Source: Cenococcum geophilum 1.58
Taxonomy: Eukaryota > Ascomycota > Dothideomycetes > Gloniales > Gloniaceae
Assembly (NCBI GenBank): GCA_001692895.1
Contig: KV748188.1
Coordinates: 2,232,001-2,296,000, forward strand
Direction: 5' to 3'
DNA length: 64,000 nt
The translations under genes and the position numbers were made by a program. Below, piece by piece: positions 21,833 through 34,310 of this stretch (positions within the stretch are counted from its first letter, which is position 1; each line of letters starts with the position of its first letter). The notes below the pieces were generated by a model. It had not been told where the DNA came from and did not search any database. It was given only the letters and a program-made list of their open reading frames with translations.

Positions 21833-21837
21833 CTTAT

Positions 21838-24800
21838 AGTATCTCTTTAGTACATAACTTAGTCCTTTATCTGTTTCTTTATAGGTCGCCCCTACTTAGT
21901 ACTATACTATCTTAGCTTATTATTATATCTTACGGCATTAAGTATTCTTAATATTAACCTAACCTATAATCTAATTAATCTTCGGATTATATTTCTGTAA
22001 CTAAGGTATGCCTAATACTGCCTTATTATTCCCTAATAGTAATATATTAAAAGACATTTTAATTTATTTCCCTTTAATGGTTATCTAAATAGGTCCTATT
22101 TTAAGATTAATAATGCCTCCTCTATAGGCTATTAGATCTCCTAAAATTGTTACTAGTAGATAAGGGTGCTCCTTTTATCTATATAGTAGCCCCATCCTTT
22201 TAACTGCTATTAGTAAAATATAGTTCCTCATTACTCCACTATCTATTAATACTTTAAACTATTAATCTTACTATTTAACTTATAAATTTAGGTATTGTCC
22301 TTAAATTCCTTTAAGGGTCTAAGGCTCTACTACTAGCTCCCTCTAGTTTTATAGGCCTCTACTTTTCCTAATTATTAGCTGCTAGATCCTAGTGCACTTA
22401 ACTTATTCTTTAGCCAATACTTCGTTCGCTTTTTATCCTTAATATACTATAAATACGTATTTTCTAGGCATTTCCACCACTATTATCCGTCTAAGTATTC
22501 TTCTATAAGGAATCTTTCTGGTTAAAGTATTAAGTCTCCTAACTCCTAAACTTCTACTAGATGCCAGCCGTATATATACTTAACATTTCTATACTATCGC
22601 TTATCTGGCGCCTAATATATCCTTATAGGGTATTTCCGGTTCTTCTCTTTCGGATTTTTATATATTTTGTATATATTATCCATATATACAATCTATGCCA
22701 ATATATAATGCGCTAGGTGCTTTAGGTTAACTCTTAACTTATCTTCGTTCTTAAGTTTAAACCTCTATTATGTTAATCTAAATGTTGCGACTTTATTTAT
22801 AGGTATTAAAATATATCTTTTACTTTTCTAGTCCTCTAATCGTTCCTCTAGATCCTTTAATATTATAATTAAGGCTCCCTTAATATAATTTATTGCTTTT
22901 TCCGTAATTAGGTGGTTCTAGATAACTCTCTTATTTAACTATATATAGAAATCTTCCTACTTATTATTATGTCTTTATTTATACCACTTTTAGTATAGCT
23001 ACTAGAGTGTATACGGCTTGTCCGTAAGGAAGTATCTTCTTATTACTATATTATAACAGCCCTTTATATGCCGTTCCTTGAACCTAGTTGGAATCCCTAA
23101 ATCCTCTTTATTTTCTAGTTTGGTAAGCTACTTAGCTCTTAGCATGCCTACTCTTAGTCTATTAGTAATTCTTTGTACTAGTGCTCTATCTTATATATAA
23201 CCTAGTATACTAGATCTTATATCTAGTTTCTATTCTTACCATATAAGGATTTTTGCTCTAAATTTATCTATGGTTTCTTATTGTTTATATCTTATAATTA
23301 GATCCTTAAAGTTCTCTTACTTCTTAATTATGGTATTAACTTTTTAATCTTTAGGCCGAACACTGCGTTCCCCTAGTAAGTCCTCTAGGTTTATATATCT
23401 ATCTCCTAGCCTAACTACTATTTATATTATAGATTCTCTAATCTATAGCGAAGCCTCTTACCTCTTACTTATAGGTGACCTTATTTATACTCTAAATTCT
23501 TAGTCCCTTAAATTCTTTAATCCTAAGCTTACTTCTTCCTTAAGCTATACTCTAGCCTTAGTTTAACTAGGCTTTGCTAGTATTCTTATCTCGTTTTAAA
23601 AGTCTTAAATCTTACTTATCTCACTTTAAGAATCTTATGCCTTTAGGAAACTTTATCCTGAGCTTATTTATATATTACTAAACTAAGCCGTTGCTCTACT
23701 CCATCGGTTATTGTCCATTATAGGTCCCTAAGCATGCCTTATCTTATTTTAAGAATCTTAGTCGTCTCTTATCTCGTCTTAAGAATCTTAAGCCTTTAGC
23801 CTTTTGCCTTTATTAAGTGGTAAGCTAGCACTAGCAGTTGTCTGCTTACTTAATCGTCTTTAGATATTACTCCTTCCGTTTTATAAAGCAATAAATACCG
23901 TATTTAATGGTATTATAATACCCATTACTAAACCTTGCTCTGTAGCGGTTTTAGTCTCTACTTTAGTTACGTTATTAAGGTTTAGATACCTCTAGTTAGT
24001 TCCTTTTTTTTGTCACTATTAATTAATAAGTACTCCGACTCTATTATTATTATTACTAATCTTTGTCCGTATATTATTATAACATCTTAATCCAGTTTAT
24101 AGAGTTAATTTTATTCTTTATCTAACTCTTTAGTCCCTTTAAGTCCTTTTAACTCTAGCTCTTATAGCCAATAGCTTACACTATACTTAGCGTCTTTATA
24201 AATTTGGTATATATTATTATAACAAAACGCAAAACTTTTAATTAAATATTCTTTTGTTCCTTGTAGCATACTATTATTCCTCTATATATATATATTATAT
24301 ACTACTAGTCTAGTTCCCTTTACTATATAGTAATTTTAACCACCTCTATAGTCTTTAGCGAAATAACCCTATTTTCCGTAATTTATATAAGCTTCGTCTC
24401 TAAACCATTACTTTTGCTATAGAGTCCGCTCAAACGTCTTCTGCTATTAAGATCCTTAGTTTAGCCTATGCTTCTTAGTCCTATAATTACTTAATCCTTA
24501 ACTTCTAGGTTTCTATAGTTGTTTTCCCTATCTCTTATAGGTTTCTTTGGTACTACTTAGGTCTATTAGCTCTGCGCTATACCATAATTTCTAATTTAGC
24601 TTTAGTTATTACGTACTTTACGCCTTATACAACTATAGAACTCTATCCTAGCCTCTCTTAACCTATTCCCTTTAGAAGATCCTGTTATTAATCTTAATTA
24701 CTTAATCTATTAATTCTTTAAGGGTATCCGCATCTTCTATTAGAATAATTACATCCTAGACTTTTACTTTAAGTCCCTGTTTATACTATGTTATAAGCGC

Positions 24801-25430
24801 CCTATTGTTCCATTTAACCTATATAGTAAGTGTTTAAAACTATATTGTATACTTAATTGCTAAAGTTCGCTATGTTAGGTCCTAAAGCTTTTTTTTTACT
24901 ATGGTTGTTGCTTCTAGGTCCCTAAATATCTATGTTAATTGTTCCGCAAATCCTGCCTAGCTAGAAAATACAAATCGTATATCTTAATTAGTAGTAGTCA
25001 TTCTATTAGTCTATATTTCCGTTAAGTAGGGTTTAAACCATTTAAGCGCCCATCCTGTTAAGAACAATCCTGCGTAGGCTATTTAATCTATTAACGTGGC
25101 TAACTTAGCCCCTTCTTGCATGACCTTAAAATGCATTTACGTAAGAAATCCTTTAAGCTTTAATCTTTCTCCTAAGAATCGTTTAATTAAAGATAACTTA
25201 ACCTTTACTACTCCAATTCCATTAAGTCTTTCCTTAAGTAGTTAGTTGTTTTTGTTTAACTAATTAACTATTTCTTATAACTGTCTAACCGTGACTAGTT
25301 ACAAGTTAGTATCTTATATACTTATATCTCCACTTATCCTTAAAGTGGTTGCTGCCGTTAACGGCGTTATAGTAGCTGCTTTCGGTAGCATATTGTTTAA
25401 CTTCTAAGACTATAACTGTGGTAGTAATTA
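21838..25430 (-). pseudogene. Gypsy B gag and protease
   Basis: On the minus strand at about 22270-21900 the frame reads VLIDSGVMRNYI, then a flap-like region and VLGIPQLQKYNPKI. This is the retropepsin active-site block (DSG) and the end of the protease of a Gypsy element. The upstream 22.4-25.4 kb should be gag. It is densely interrupted by stops and I could not recognise a zinc knuckle with confidence. The 5' untranslated leader lies next to the LTR at 25430. Confidence 0.65.
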
Positions 25431-25851
25431 TGTAACGGAACCTTATAGCAGAAACTACGGTAGATTTATTAATAGGCTAGGTGTGTAGGTAATACAGGAA
25501 GTTAATAACGTAATAATAACTAGTAGAGTGGTTGCCTAATAGATTAACTCTAATTATATTCTAAGAATCACTATAAAGAAAGGAACTATTTAGGTAGGGA
25601 CTAAGGGTCCTTAAATACACATCCGTACTCCTATGAAAGTCCTTACTCCATCTACTCTGTCTGCTCTATCTACTCTGTTGCAGATTATATAGATTGTATA
25701 GATTATACAGATTACATTATATAACCTCGGTTACTATTCCTCGTTATATAGTTCTACCGGATCTATCCTAGACCGTGCTTATATTAACCAACTAGCTTCT
25801 TCCAACTCCTCTCCTAGTAGTCGTAACATCGTACTTAAAGCGTCCGTAATA
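25431..25851 (-). repeat. 5' LTR of Gypsy B
   Basis: This is 421 bp, the less damaged copy, keeping TGTAACGG at one end. It has only about three units of the TCTACTCTG-type repeat that is expanded in the other LTR. Confidence 0.8.
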
Positions 25852-28800
25852 TCTGCGTAGAGATATTATATATATTTAGCTATACCTAGTTGCTAACACG
25901 CATCTCTAGTAGTGGCGTTTTATAGTAGTTAGCGAAGTAGGCCTACTTTACTTAAGCCTAGGCCATTTCTTCCTTATAGTAGTTAAGTAGATTTTTTATA
26001 CGGTCTGTATGCTAGTTAGTAAGTAGCATCTTAAGGCGTTTTCTATATAGTAGTTTCTTATTAATAGGTTCTGGTGGCTCTATACTAGATTGGGGGTAAT
26101 AACCCTTATTTGCAAAGAATGGGGTAAGTCCTATAGTAGTTAAGATATAGTTATTCGCTACGAATTTACCTAGTAGGAGGTAATCTACCCAGTTATCTTA
26201 ACTATAGGCAACTACCTATTGTAGGTACGCTTTTATACTGGCATTAGCGTTTTCTAGTTACCTAGCAGTTTTATAGTAGAAGGATATAGATATCTTAATA
26301 AAGATGCTAAGGCGTTAGCAGATTCGTCTCTATATATTAGAGTTAAATTATATGCCTTAGTCGGATGTAATTAAGTTAGGTAACCTATATAGTTAGTAAA
26401 CTTCGCGAAGAAAGGCATTAGTAACGTTACTAACGGCTACGCCTTTAGTTGGGACGTAGTGGCGCTCTTTTATAAGTCGGTATATTATTATAAGGATGTT
26501 CTTATAGGTACGGCTATGTTATTTATAGGGTAGTAGGTTAATAACGAAATCTATAGCGATATCTGCCTATTATTATATAGGTACTAGTAGAGGGTATAGT
26601 AGTTCTTAGTACTTTGTATTAAAGGCCTTAACGCGTTTATAACTATAGTAGGCGCCTATAAAGCGTTTAACTAAGTCTATTATTTTTAGCTAAAAGTAGT
26701 ATAGGCTAAAAAGCTTATAGGTTCCTCCTTTGCCTGGGTAGCCGCTTAATTAGAGGTTATAGGCTATTTAGATTAGTTGCCGTTATAGATTTTCTAAGTT
26801 AGGGATAAATAGGCGACCTCTATAATAGAGCCTATTCTCTTTTAGTTCTAAGGCTGCTATATTAATCTAGCCTAAGCTTTAGAGGTTAGTAGGTAGTATA
26901 TAGGCGCTAGCAGTCTTTGCAGTAATAAGTTAATATAGTAATAGGTTAATAGAGGTGTTATATGCCGTATTAATAAGCTTGTTAATTTTAGGAGGTAACT
27001 TTAGTTCTGTAGTATAAAGCTAAGGTATAGTTAGCTTTATTATAGGTAGTATACCTAGGGCCAAATTTTATGCTTTTAGGATTGTCTGTTATTGGAACTA
27101 ATTATAGGGGTTATCTTTAAACTAAAGAAGGTCTTGTAAGCGGCGTATTAGGCTATTAGGTTTAGTACCTTATACTCCTAGTTTATATATAATTTTAAAG
27201 TTAAAACTAGAGAGGAACTTGTTCTAATATACTTGGTGTTAATTTAGCTACTTTATAGTTATAAAGTACTTAAGGTTACGGTGGTCCGTAAGGACTTTAG
27301 TTAGCTAGTTAGGCTCTATTAAGAAGAGTTTTAGTTAGAATTCTTTAAATACTTATATAATTATAAGGAGTTCTTTATTATAGATCTTATAGTTATACTC
27401 TTATAGTATAAGCTTAGATAAGTAGAATGCGACTAGGTAAAGAAGACCGTTATCGCCTATTTAAAAAAGGATACCTACGTTAGCGTGGTTTAAGGAGTCG
27501 GTTTTAAGATAGAGTTGTCGTTCTGGTATAAAGTGAGCTAGAATAAGTACTTTAGTAAAGGCATTTTTAAGGTCTTAGAACGCCTTCTGGTATTTAGGCG
27601 TCTAGGTAAAGCGTAGGTGCGTTTTTCTTCCTTTTACAGAAAGGCCCTTCATTTGTATTATTGCTGTAAGTAGTGCTACTACGCCTAAGAAGTTGTATAT
27701 AAATTTTTAATAAAAGTTAGTAAAACTAAAGAAGGCTTATACGTCTTTAATATAGTTAAGGGCTTGCTATTTAGTAATTGTGCGTATCTTCTTAGGGTTT
27801 ATATAGACATCCTTAGTAGTAATAATTAGTTTAAGGTATTTTACTTCTATAACTAAGAATTTATATTTCTTTAAATTAATATAAAGTCCTATGTCCCTAA
27901 GGCGCTATAAGACCTTTTAAACGTGTTTAGTATGCTTAAAAGGGTTATTATTATAAATAAGTATATTATCCAGGTACGCAGAGCAGAAGTTATTAAGGTA
28001 GTCCTGTAAGGCGTTATTAATATAGCTTTAAAAGGTACCTAGGCCGTTATATACGCTAAAGGGCATAATAGTATATTTAAATTGGCTGAAGCGTAATATA
28101 AATACGGTTTTCTATTCGTTACCTTTCCGTATTTAGAGATAGTTAAAGGCGGCAATAATATTAAGCTTAGTATAGATTTTGGCTTGGCTAAGCTGCTTAA
28201 GGGTCTCCCGTATAAGCGGTACTAGGTATTAGTTTTTAATTATAATAGCGTTAAGTCCTTTATAGTTAATATAGAATTATATACCTTTTTCTAGCTTCTT
28301 AATAAGAAGGATAGGGGCAGCTACTAGTGATATACTAGGATAAATAAACCCTTTATTAAGGTGCTTATTAATATACTTTCTTATAACTAAATGTTTGTTT
28401 TTTAATATTAGGTAGGGTCTCTTATAAAGTAGCGTTTTTCCTTATTTAATATTAATGGTATAGTTATTAGGTTAATATAGGGGGAGTATATCTGCGCCCT
28501 TTTATAAGCATATATTAATAAAGTTATAGTACCTCTTAGGGAGGAGCTTGCGGAGTTCTTTGTTGGTAAGTCCTTTTTTAAGTTTTATAAACTTCTTAAA
28601 GTCTAAAGGTAAAAGTCCGTAGAGTTCCATAGGGGCGTTATCTTCTAAAAGGTTAACTATGTTTATCCTATTACTATAGAGGACGTAGTCCTATTCTTTA
28701 TTAAGCTTATATAGTTATAATTAGGAAGCTATAGCAACGGTCTAGCCTTTCCTATATACTATATAGTAGAAGGCCACGGTACTTATATAGTGGGGTAATA

Positions 28801-31022
28801 AGGGGTTTCTTAGGTTAATATCCTAGTAAGTAGATAGAGGTGGCTAAGCTATATCCTAGGCAAGTCTCTTTATAGTATTTAGAGTTAAAGGTTGCTTTTC
28901 TCTTTTCCTAGTTAATGGCGGGGTTGTATTATTTAAGCTAGCTTATTTTAAGGATAATAGGGTAGTTAGTAAGTGGTATAATATAGGCCTAAAGCTTTTC
29001 CTAGTGCCCGTTTATATTTAAGTAGAGTTATACTATATAGGTAATCTTTTATATAGTATAACTACCGTTAGCAAGTTATAGGGTACGGGCTTTAATAAGG
29101 GGTAAGGTAGGTAGATTATAAGTATATATAAGTTAGGTATCTATAAATTAGTTAATAGCTCCGCAGTTAATTATAAAACGGCTTTTATATTATTTTATAG
29201 TAGTAGTTCCTATTATAAATAAAACTATCTATTTCTATCTGTTTATCTTTACTAAGTTATTTATTAAGCAGGCCGATATATAGATCCCTCTATTATTAGG
29301 GCGTCCTAACCTACAACTTAGGGCTAGGACTTAGCGTTTTTTGCTTCCGTATCTAATTTTACTGCTATTACTACGTCTTTATCTTATATAGTAGTGGTAT
29401 ATAGTAATATATTTAGTGTTTAGGGTATTAGGTTAGGTATTAAGCGGTAAGTACTAAACCTAACTATTAGGTAGTTTGGGTTATCGCAATAATAGCCCTT
29501 TTAATGGTATCTATAGTAGTGTCCTAGTTTTTAGAGTAGCTTATACTCTCCATCTAGGAGTTTTTACGGAAAGGTTAGTATAGAGAAATTAATATTGGCT
29601 CTAGTGGTACTTAAGGTAGTAGGCGTCGGTGGCTTAGTATATATAGGTTTAGTAGGTCTAAAGGGCTTCTATAAAGAGGTCTTTAAGTAAGGGTTAGTAG
29701 TAGTAATCTAATTTAGTTATCGTTTAATCTTCTATAGGGCTGCTACCATCTTATAAATATCGTTGTAGTTATAGCTGGTGGCTGCGTAATTAAGGCGATA
29801 AGTAACTTTTTTAAGGAGATCCTTTTAGTTTTTAGTATTATCTTAAACAAGGGCTCCAGTATATTCCTAGAATTTAATATAGAACTTATTAAATAATTTA
29901 GTAGGGCTTATCTTTAGGGTATATAGTTTAGCTTAGTTAGTAGCTAGTAGGTTATAGTCGCGGTATATTAGGTTAAGATTATTAAGGACTTCTTAGTAAG
30001 ACTACCACTTCTAGGGGCTACTAGTCTCCTATTAGGCGAAGAGTCTATTAAATAGTATACCCTTTATTTACCTAATAATGTAGCTAATCTTAGTGTCTTC
30101 TGTAGGAAAAAGGTAGGTACTCTAAGTTAGTTTCTTACGGATTTATATCTTTTAGTGGCTGTATTCTTTATAGTCTCCTTAAAAGACTAGGGGATTAGGG
30201 TAGCGTATATTAGACCCTACGGTAGTAGTTTAGGTCTGATTATTATGGCTTTTATTATTACTGCTTTAGTAGGGGTTCCTATTAAGTAAAGCTGCTTAGC
30301 GCTAACCCTCCGTTAAGTATTAAGTAGGTAAAGTTGCCGGGGGTATAGAGACTTAGATAGCGTTATTATAAATATGCTTATTAAGCTAAGATTATAGGTA
30401 TTTAATTGTGCCTTCTTTTTTAGTAATTGTAGTAATTAGTGCAATCTTATTCTCTTTTAACTATTAGATATCGCGTTTAGATATATAAAGGTTGTCTTTA
30501 GTTTCTTAACGTGTGTTATCGGCGAGCGCCTTATAAGCTTATAGGTCTTAGATAATATTATAATCTTAGGTAGTACGCATCTTAGCTCGTATAAGCTTTA
30601 GGTAGTAGTTCTATAGAAGGCGGTAGTATTTATTAGGGTCTTATGCTACTATTTTTGCAAATGCCTCGGCGTCTTATATTTTGATTTTAATAGGTAATAG
30701 CCCTTCCATTTACTTGTCCATAGTTATATAATTAATAAAAGATAAGACATTATTAGTGTCTATCTCCTTAGGGGTTAAGGCTAGAGCTAATAAATTAAAT
30801 TCTCCTGGGATTAATTGGCGTCGTAGGTTAAGTATAGGTATTAGATTGTTCTTTAGGTTTAATATAGTAGCTAGTAAGGAATATTATCTTACTATTATAG
30901 GTTCCTTAAAAGTATAAAGTAAGGTAATTTGTAGATATACTGCTTTTAACAGCGCCTGTAGTATTATAGAGACGTAGAATTAGTTATAGGCTAAGCGTTA
31001 GTAGTAAAAAGGCGTAATATAA
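25852..31022 (-). pseudogene. Gypsy A gag, protease, RT, RNase H and integrase core
   Basis: The minus strand reads a zinc-knuckle-like word (YRCHQKGHY type with decayed cysteines) near 29.5 kb. RT follows with FCSAYLDNILIY centred at 27965-27976, then the RNase H entry (AFTKVLILAHF) near 27.55 kb. An integrase core is near 26.5-26.4 kb with DIAIDFVINLLP, YKNILIIIYRLIKERHYVPT and LPNLITSDQG, which carries the D...D pair of the catalytic triad. The reading reaches 25852 and resumes at 8900. RIP-type stops are scattered through it. This is the best-preserved polyprotein of the outer elements. Confidence 0.8.
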
Positions 31023-31215
31023 TGTTATGGAACGGTGGCAGTGGCTATAGAGCGTATGTATTTAAGGAGTCTATAAGACGTTGCGCGATCGATCGTAAGG
31101 GTTAAAGGCGTAAGGAGGTAATATACCTACGCGTAGCTAATATAAGCTATACATGAGGTATACGCGAGAGCACGGGGCTTTCCTATGGAGGCCCCTACGG
31201 TGGGGTTCCGTAACA
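31023..31215 (-). repeat. 5' LTR of Gypsy A
   Basis: This is 193 bp, starting TGTTATGGAAC and ending GTTCCGTAACA, with near-perfect 11-bp inverted termini (one mismatch). It is less RIP-damaged than its partner at 3077-3269. Confidence 0.85.
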
Positions 31216-32160
31216 TATAGATATTGAAATTTTTAATAATATACTTTATAATTATAGCTATATAGAAGTTTCTTAACCGCCTTAGTGCTATTAATCTTAC
31301 CATTAGCAGGCATTTTCTAAAAAAATATTAAATTGGTTATTTCTTGTCTAAAAAATAGTAAAAAACTAACTATATTTTAGATATGATAGGTATAATATCT
31401 AGGATCTACATCCTTATATCCCTAAAAACCAGCCCTAAAATATTAGAAAATCTAAGAAAAAATGCAATCTTTCTTACCTTAATTTCTCCTCTAGGTCTTT
31501 ATCTTATTGCTCCTAGATAAAATTAGCATATTCTTAAAATTACTAATAAAAAATATACCTTTAATAGTTTTCCTAATAACTATCTTTTCTAGTATACTAC
31601 TTTTTTAGTAGTATTAAGGGCAGTAACACTTATAGATCTAATACCCAAAATTTAAAATAATTTTTAGAAAAAATAAGAAAAATAAAAAGTAAATAGAAAA
31701 AATTATAAGTTAATAAAGTAAGAGGCTATATATTAAATAATTCTTCCCAGTAAGGAAAAAAGCTTAAGATATTAGAAAATCCGATAATTTAGTAATCGCT
31801 ATAGTAGAAAACCAAGAAACAAATTTCTTAAAAATTTAAATTATTAAATTAAAGCTAATATATTAAAATAACTAAGAAACTAGTAAGCAATATAATATAA
31901 AACCGAGAAAGAAAAAAAGAGATCTTTATAAATTAAAAAATATAGTTCTAAATAACTTCTTTTTCTAAAAATATATGAAAATTATATAACTTAAAAAACT
32001 ACTTACTTAGGAGGCATTTTGGGAGCTCTAAAAGAGCTATAGAATTATTATTCTAGTATATAAGTTAGTATATAATATATATAGCTAATATAAAGCTCTA
32101 GCTTACTTAATTCTTGCTCATTAATTAAGCGTTAAGGTGTTTAAGGTTAAAGAGCTTAAT
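31216..32160. other. AT-rich non-coding flank of the transposon nest
   Basis: No coding, repeat pair or RNA gene is recognised. It consists of TA-rich RIP-damaged sequence continuing the target into which element A inserted. Confidence 0.5.
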
Positions 32161-32479
32161 TGAGTGCGAAGTTATCTCGGGCGCCAAGACCTCGCGTATG
32201 CTAGGCCGTTTCGGGCTTGGCGCCCCGACCGTCCGCGCCTAGACGGTTACCCTACGATAGGAAGGCCGATCGCAAGTCCGCATACGGCTTCGCTACGATT
32301 ACATTGGCGAGCCCGCGTACCGAAGCAAAATCTACTTTTTTTTTCAAGGGGTGGAAGCTGGTCACGCCCTGGACTGTATTAGGTAAAAGTTAGTGGATTT
32401 TGATTGGTGCTCGCTTGGGTGGCCGTCTCGTCGGCTTAACGGACGCATTGACCTGAATCAGGTTGCCTCACCGCCTTCG
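32161..32479. other. GC-rich island with a 10-bp inverted repeat
   Basis: Base composition changes abruptly to GC-rich. GGGCGCCAAG near 32178 and CTTGGCGCCC near 32216 could pair as a hairpin. A 72-codon open stretch on the + strand is Arg/Pro-rich and matches nothing I know. The island borders the pogo-like element G and could be a remnant of host sequence that escaped RIP. Confidence 0.4.
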
Positions 32480-32481
32480 TA

Positions 32482-32555
32482 GCTGCGCCTTGACCCCCAC
32501 CCGAAAGGTGGGTGGTGGACATCCGAATCGCCAGGACAGGTCAATCGCCAGAATT
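32482..32555 (+). repeat. Left TIR of element G
   Basis: This is the inverted complement of 36061-36134, with a few mismatches and one- or two-base gaps. It includes the CGAAA-loop hairpin at about 32495-32516. Confidence 0.8.
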
Positions 32556-32589
32556 GATCAACTTTCTTAAATATTTAATTACTACACAA

Positions 32590-33138
32590 CCACCAATATA
32601 AGTGATTATCTATCTAGGTCGCTTACCTTACTTAAGCCATCCAAAACGGTAAATATCCCTTAATTGCAGAGGTAACGCGTAAGAATCCTAACCTATACGA
32701 TCGCGTCAAGAATCGCGTTACTGGATGAATATCTTAATTAGATTAACCTACAACAAATAAGCTACTTAGTAATGCCGAAAAAGAAGGCATTATACTATAG
32801 ATTACACGGCTAAACGATATTAGGCAACGCCCTAGCATTTCTATACTTAAACGATTTATTAATTATATTTTTATTAACCGTTATATAGGCCCTACTAAAC
32901 CACTATATACCTGTGATACTAAATAGGTTATATAATTCTATAAGCGCTAAAAGATTATACTTAGAACTAAGGTACCTAAAGAGGCAAAGAGATAGGCCGC
33001 TAAAGATCCTATTTTTATAAAAGAGTAGTTTAACGCGTTAGGGAGGGATATTAAGAAGTACGCGGTATAGTATAAAGATATGTACAATATGGATAAATTA
33101 GGCGTATATATAGGGCAAGGTAAGAAAGAGAAGGTACT
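32590..33138 (+). pseudogene. Element G transposase, N-terminal and start of DDE domain
   Basis: The + strand frame reads a helix-turn-helix/CENP-B-like region (NLYDRVKNRVTG, LLSNAEKEGIIL, ITRLNDIRQRPSI). It runs through PLYTCDTK and KEQFNALGRDIKKYAVQYKDMYNMDKLGVYIG. In Fot1/pogo transposases the YNMDETGF block carries the first Asp of the DDE triad; here the Asp persists but the ETG has changed. Stops are at CAG/CAA-like sites. The reading stops near 33183 at element I. Confidence 0.7.
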
Positions 33139-33393
33139 TATTATTATAATAAGACAGCGCAGTATAAGGTAGGTAAGGCATTTACATCAGGAAATTTTTT
33201 TTGTGGCTGGTTGTTGCGGTTTGCGGCAAATTGCCGCAAACTGTACGATCGCGGTGGTCGTATATGGTCCATAGCGATTCGCGTAAACCGTACGTTTTGC
33301 AACAAAATTGCAGCATCCGATAGCAAATTGCGGCAAAACGCTTAACTACTAAATAAATGCTAGCATTTTGCTACCTTATAAATAAATAGCGCG

Positions 33394-33480
33394 CAAACTG
33401 TACAAACTGTACGAACTGTACGAACTGTACAAACTGTACAAACTGTACAAACTGTATAAATTGTAACAACTGTATAAATC
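33394..33480. repeat. 10-bp tandem repeat (AAACTGTACR)n
   Basis: About eight consecutive units, AAACTGTACA/AACTGTACGA, with the last ones decayed to AACTGTATAA. They lie near the left end of element I, where transposase-binding repeats are often found. Confidence 0.7.
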
Positions 33481-33657
33481 GTAACTATATCCCCACAGGT
33501 TGCTATAATATACTTTTAAATATATTTATATTATAACTATATAAAATACAGAGCTATCTACTTAGGAGGGGGAAGCCTTTCGCAAAAGCTCCAAATCGTC
33601 AATTGGCGGTGTTCCCGATAATCCGCCAGCCGTGTACTGATTTCCTAACTAGGCCTA

Positions 33658-34016
33658 GTGCCTGCCTGCCTGCCTGCCTGCCTACCTGCCTGCCTACCTG
33701 TCTGTCTGCCTGCCTGCCTACCTATCTGTCTGCCTGCCTACCTACCTGCCTGCCTGCCTGCCTGCCTGTCTGCCTGCTTACCTGTCTGTCTGTCTATCTG
33801 TCTATCTGTCTGTCTATACCTGCCTATGCCTACTGTCTATGCCTACTGTCTATGCCTACCTGTCTGTGCCTACCTGTCTGTGCCTACCTGTCTGTACCTA
33901 CCTGTTTGTGCTACCTGTCTATGCCTACCTGTCTATACCTACCGTCTGTGCCTACCGTCTGTGTCTACCGTCTGTGCCTCCTATCTGTGCTACTGTCTGT
34001 GCCTACCTGTCTGTAA
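33658..34016. repeat. CCTG/CTGT-rich low-complexity repeat
   Basis: This is a 4-bp-based microsatellite (CCTGCCTGCCTACCTGTCTG type) grading into TGTCTGTGCCTACC units. It is open in several frames, giving Cys/Leu-rich artificial peptides. I see no gene here. Confidence 0.85.
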
Positions 34017-34310
34017 TTTGGGGGAAAGGTCGGCCTGATCGAAGGCCCCGCCTGATTCGATTGATCGATTGATCGTATAATTTGAATCCGTTCTCTACGG
34101 CCGTTCGCTGGCTGTATATTCGAACGGTGGTCGTCTGGTTCTGGCGACGGTCCCTCAGCTGGCTGCCGTTCTGGTGCCTCCCTAGGTAGGAGGGAGGATG
34201 TAAGGAAGGAAGGGTAAAAAATAAGGTGGCTACCTAGGTATATAGATAAAGGGGGTACACTTGGCAGAGGCCACGTTGTAGAGGCTATCGGGAATATAGC
34301 GGGGACCCGA

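Larger units (their letters stand above)
8901..25851 (-). mobile_element. Gypsy chromovirus B nested in A
   Basis: LTRs at 8901-9511 and 25431-25851 share sequence from TATAACGGAACC/TGTAACGGAACC to AAAGCGTCTATAATA/AAAGCGTCCGTAATA. The flanks are TCTAC (8896-8900) and TCTGC (25852-25856), a 5-bp TSD with one RIP-type change. The coding strand is minus: a retropepsin with LIDSG near 22.25 kb, an RT with IYKLTKEEGRVLKEF near 19.4 kb and a YLN(D) core near 18.95 kb, an integrase near 17.6-16.9 kb, and a chromodomain ending near 16.71 kb. A purine-rich tract on the minus strand abuts the left LTR (9512-9530). The element is interrupted by C and D and carries many stops. Confidence 0.8.
3077..31215 (-). 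mobile_element. Gypsy chromovirus A (outer element of the nest)
   Basis: Two 193-bp LTRs at 3077-3269 and 31023-31215 bound this element, and both start TGTTAT. The left flank (3072-3076) and right flank (31216-31220) are both TATAG, a 5-bp target-site duplication. The element reads on the minus strand: 5' LTR at the right, then gag with a zinc knuckle near 29.5 kb, RT with a YLDN core at 27965-27976, and integrase near 26.4 kb. The coding frame then jumps across element B and resumes at 8900 with the integrase C-terminus and a chromodomain. The polypurine tract precedes the left LTR and is split by LINE F. With insertions removed it is about 6.3 kb, normal for a chromovirus. It is inactivated by RIP stops. 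Confidence 0.85.

Noticed and set aside
33603-34072. Cys/Leu/Pro-rich frames that could be mistaken for cysteine-rich secreted effectors
   Set aside because: They translate a CCTG/CTGT microsatellite in all three + frames and have no defined end or signal peptide logic.
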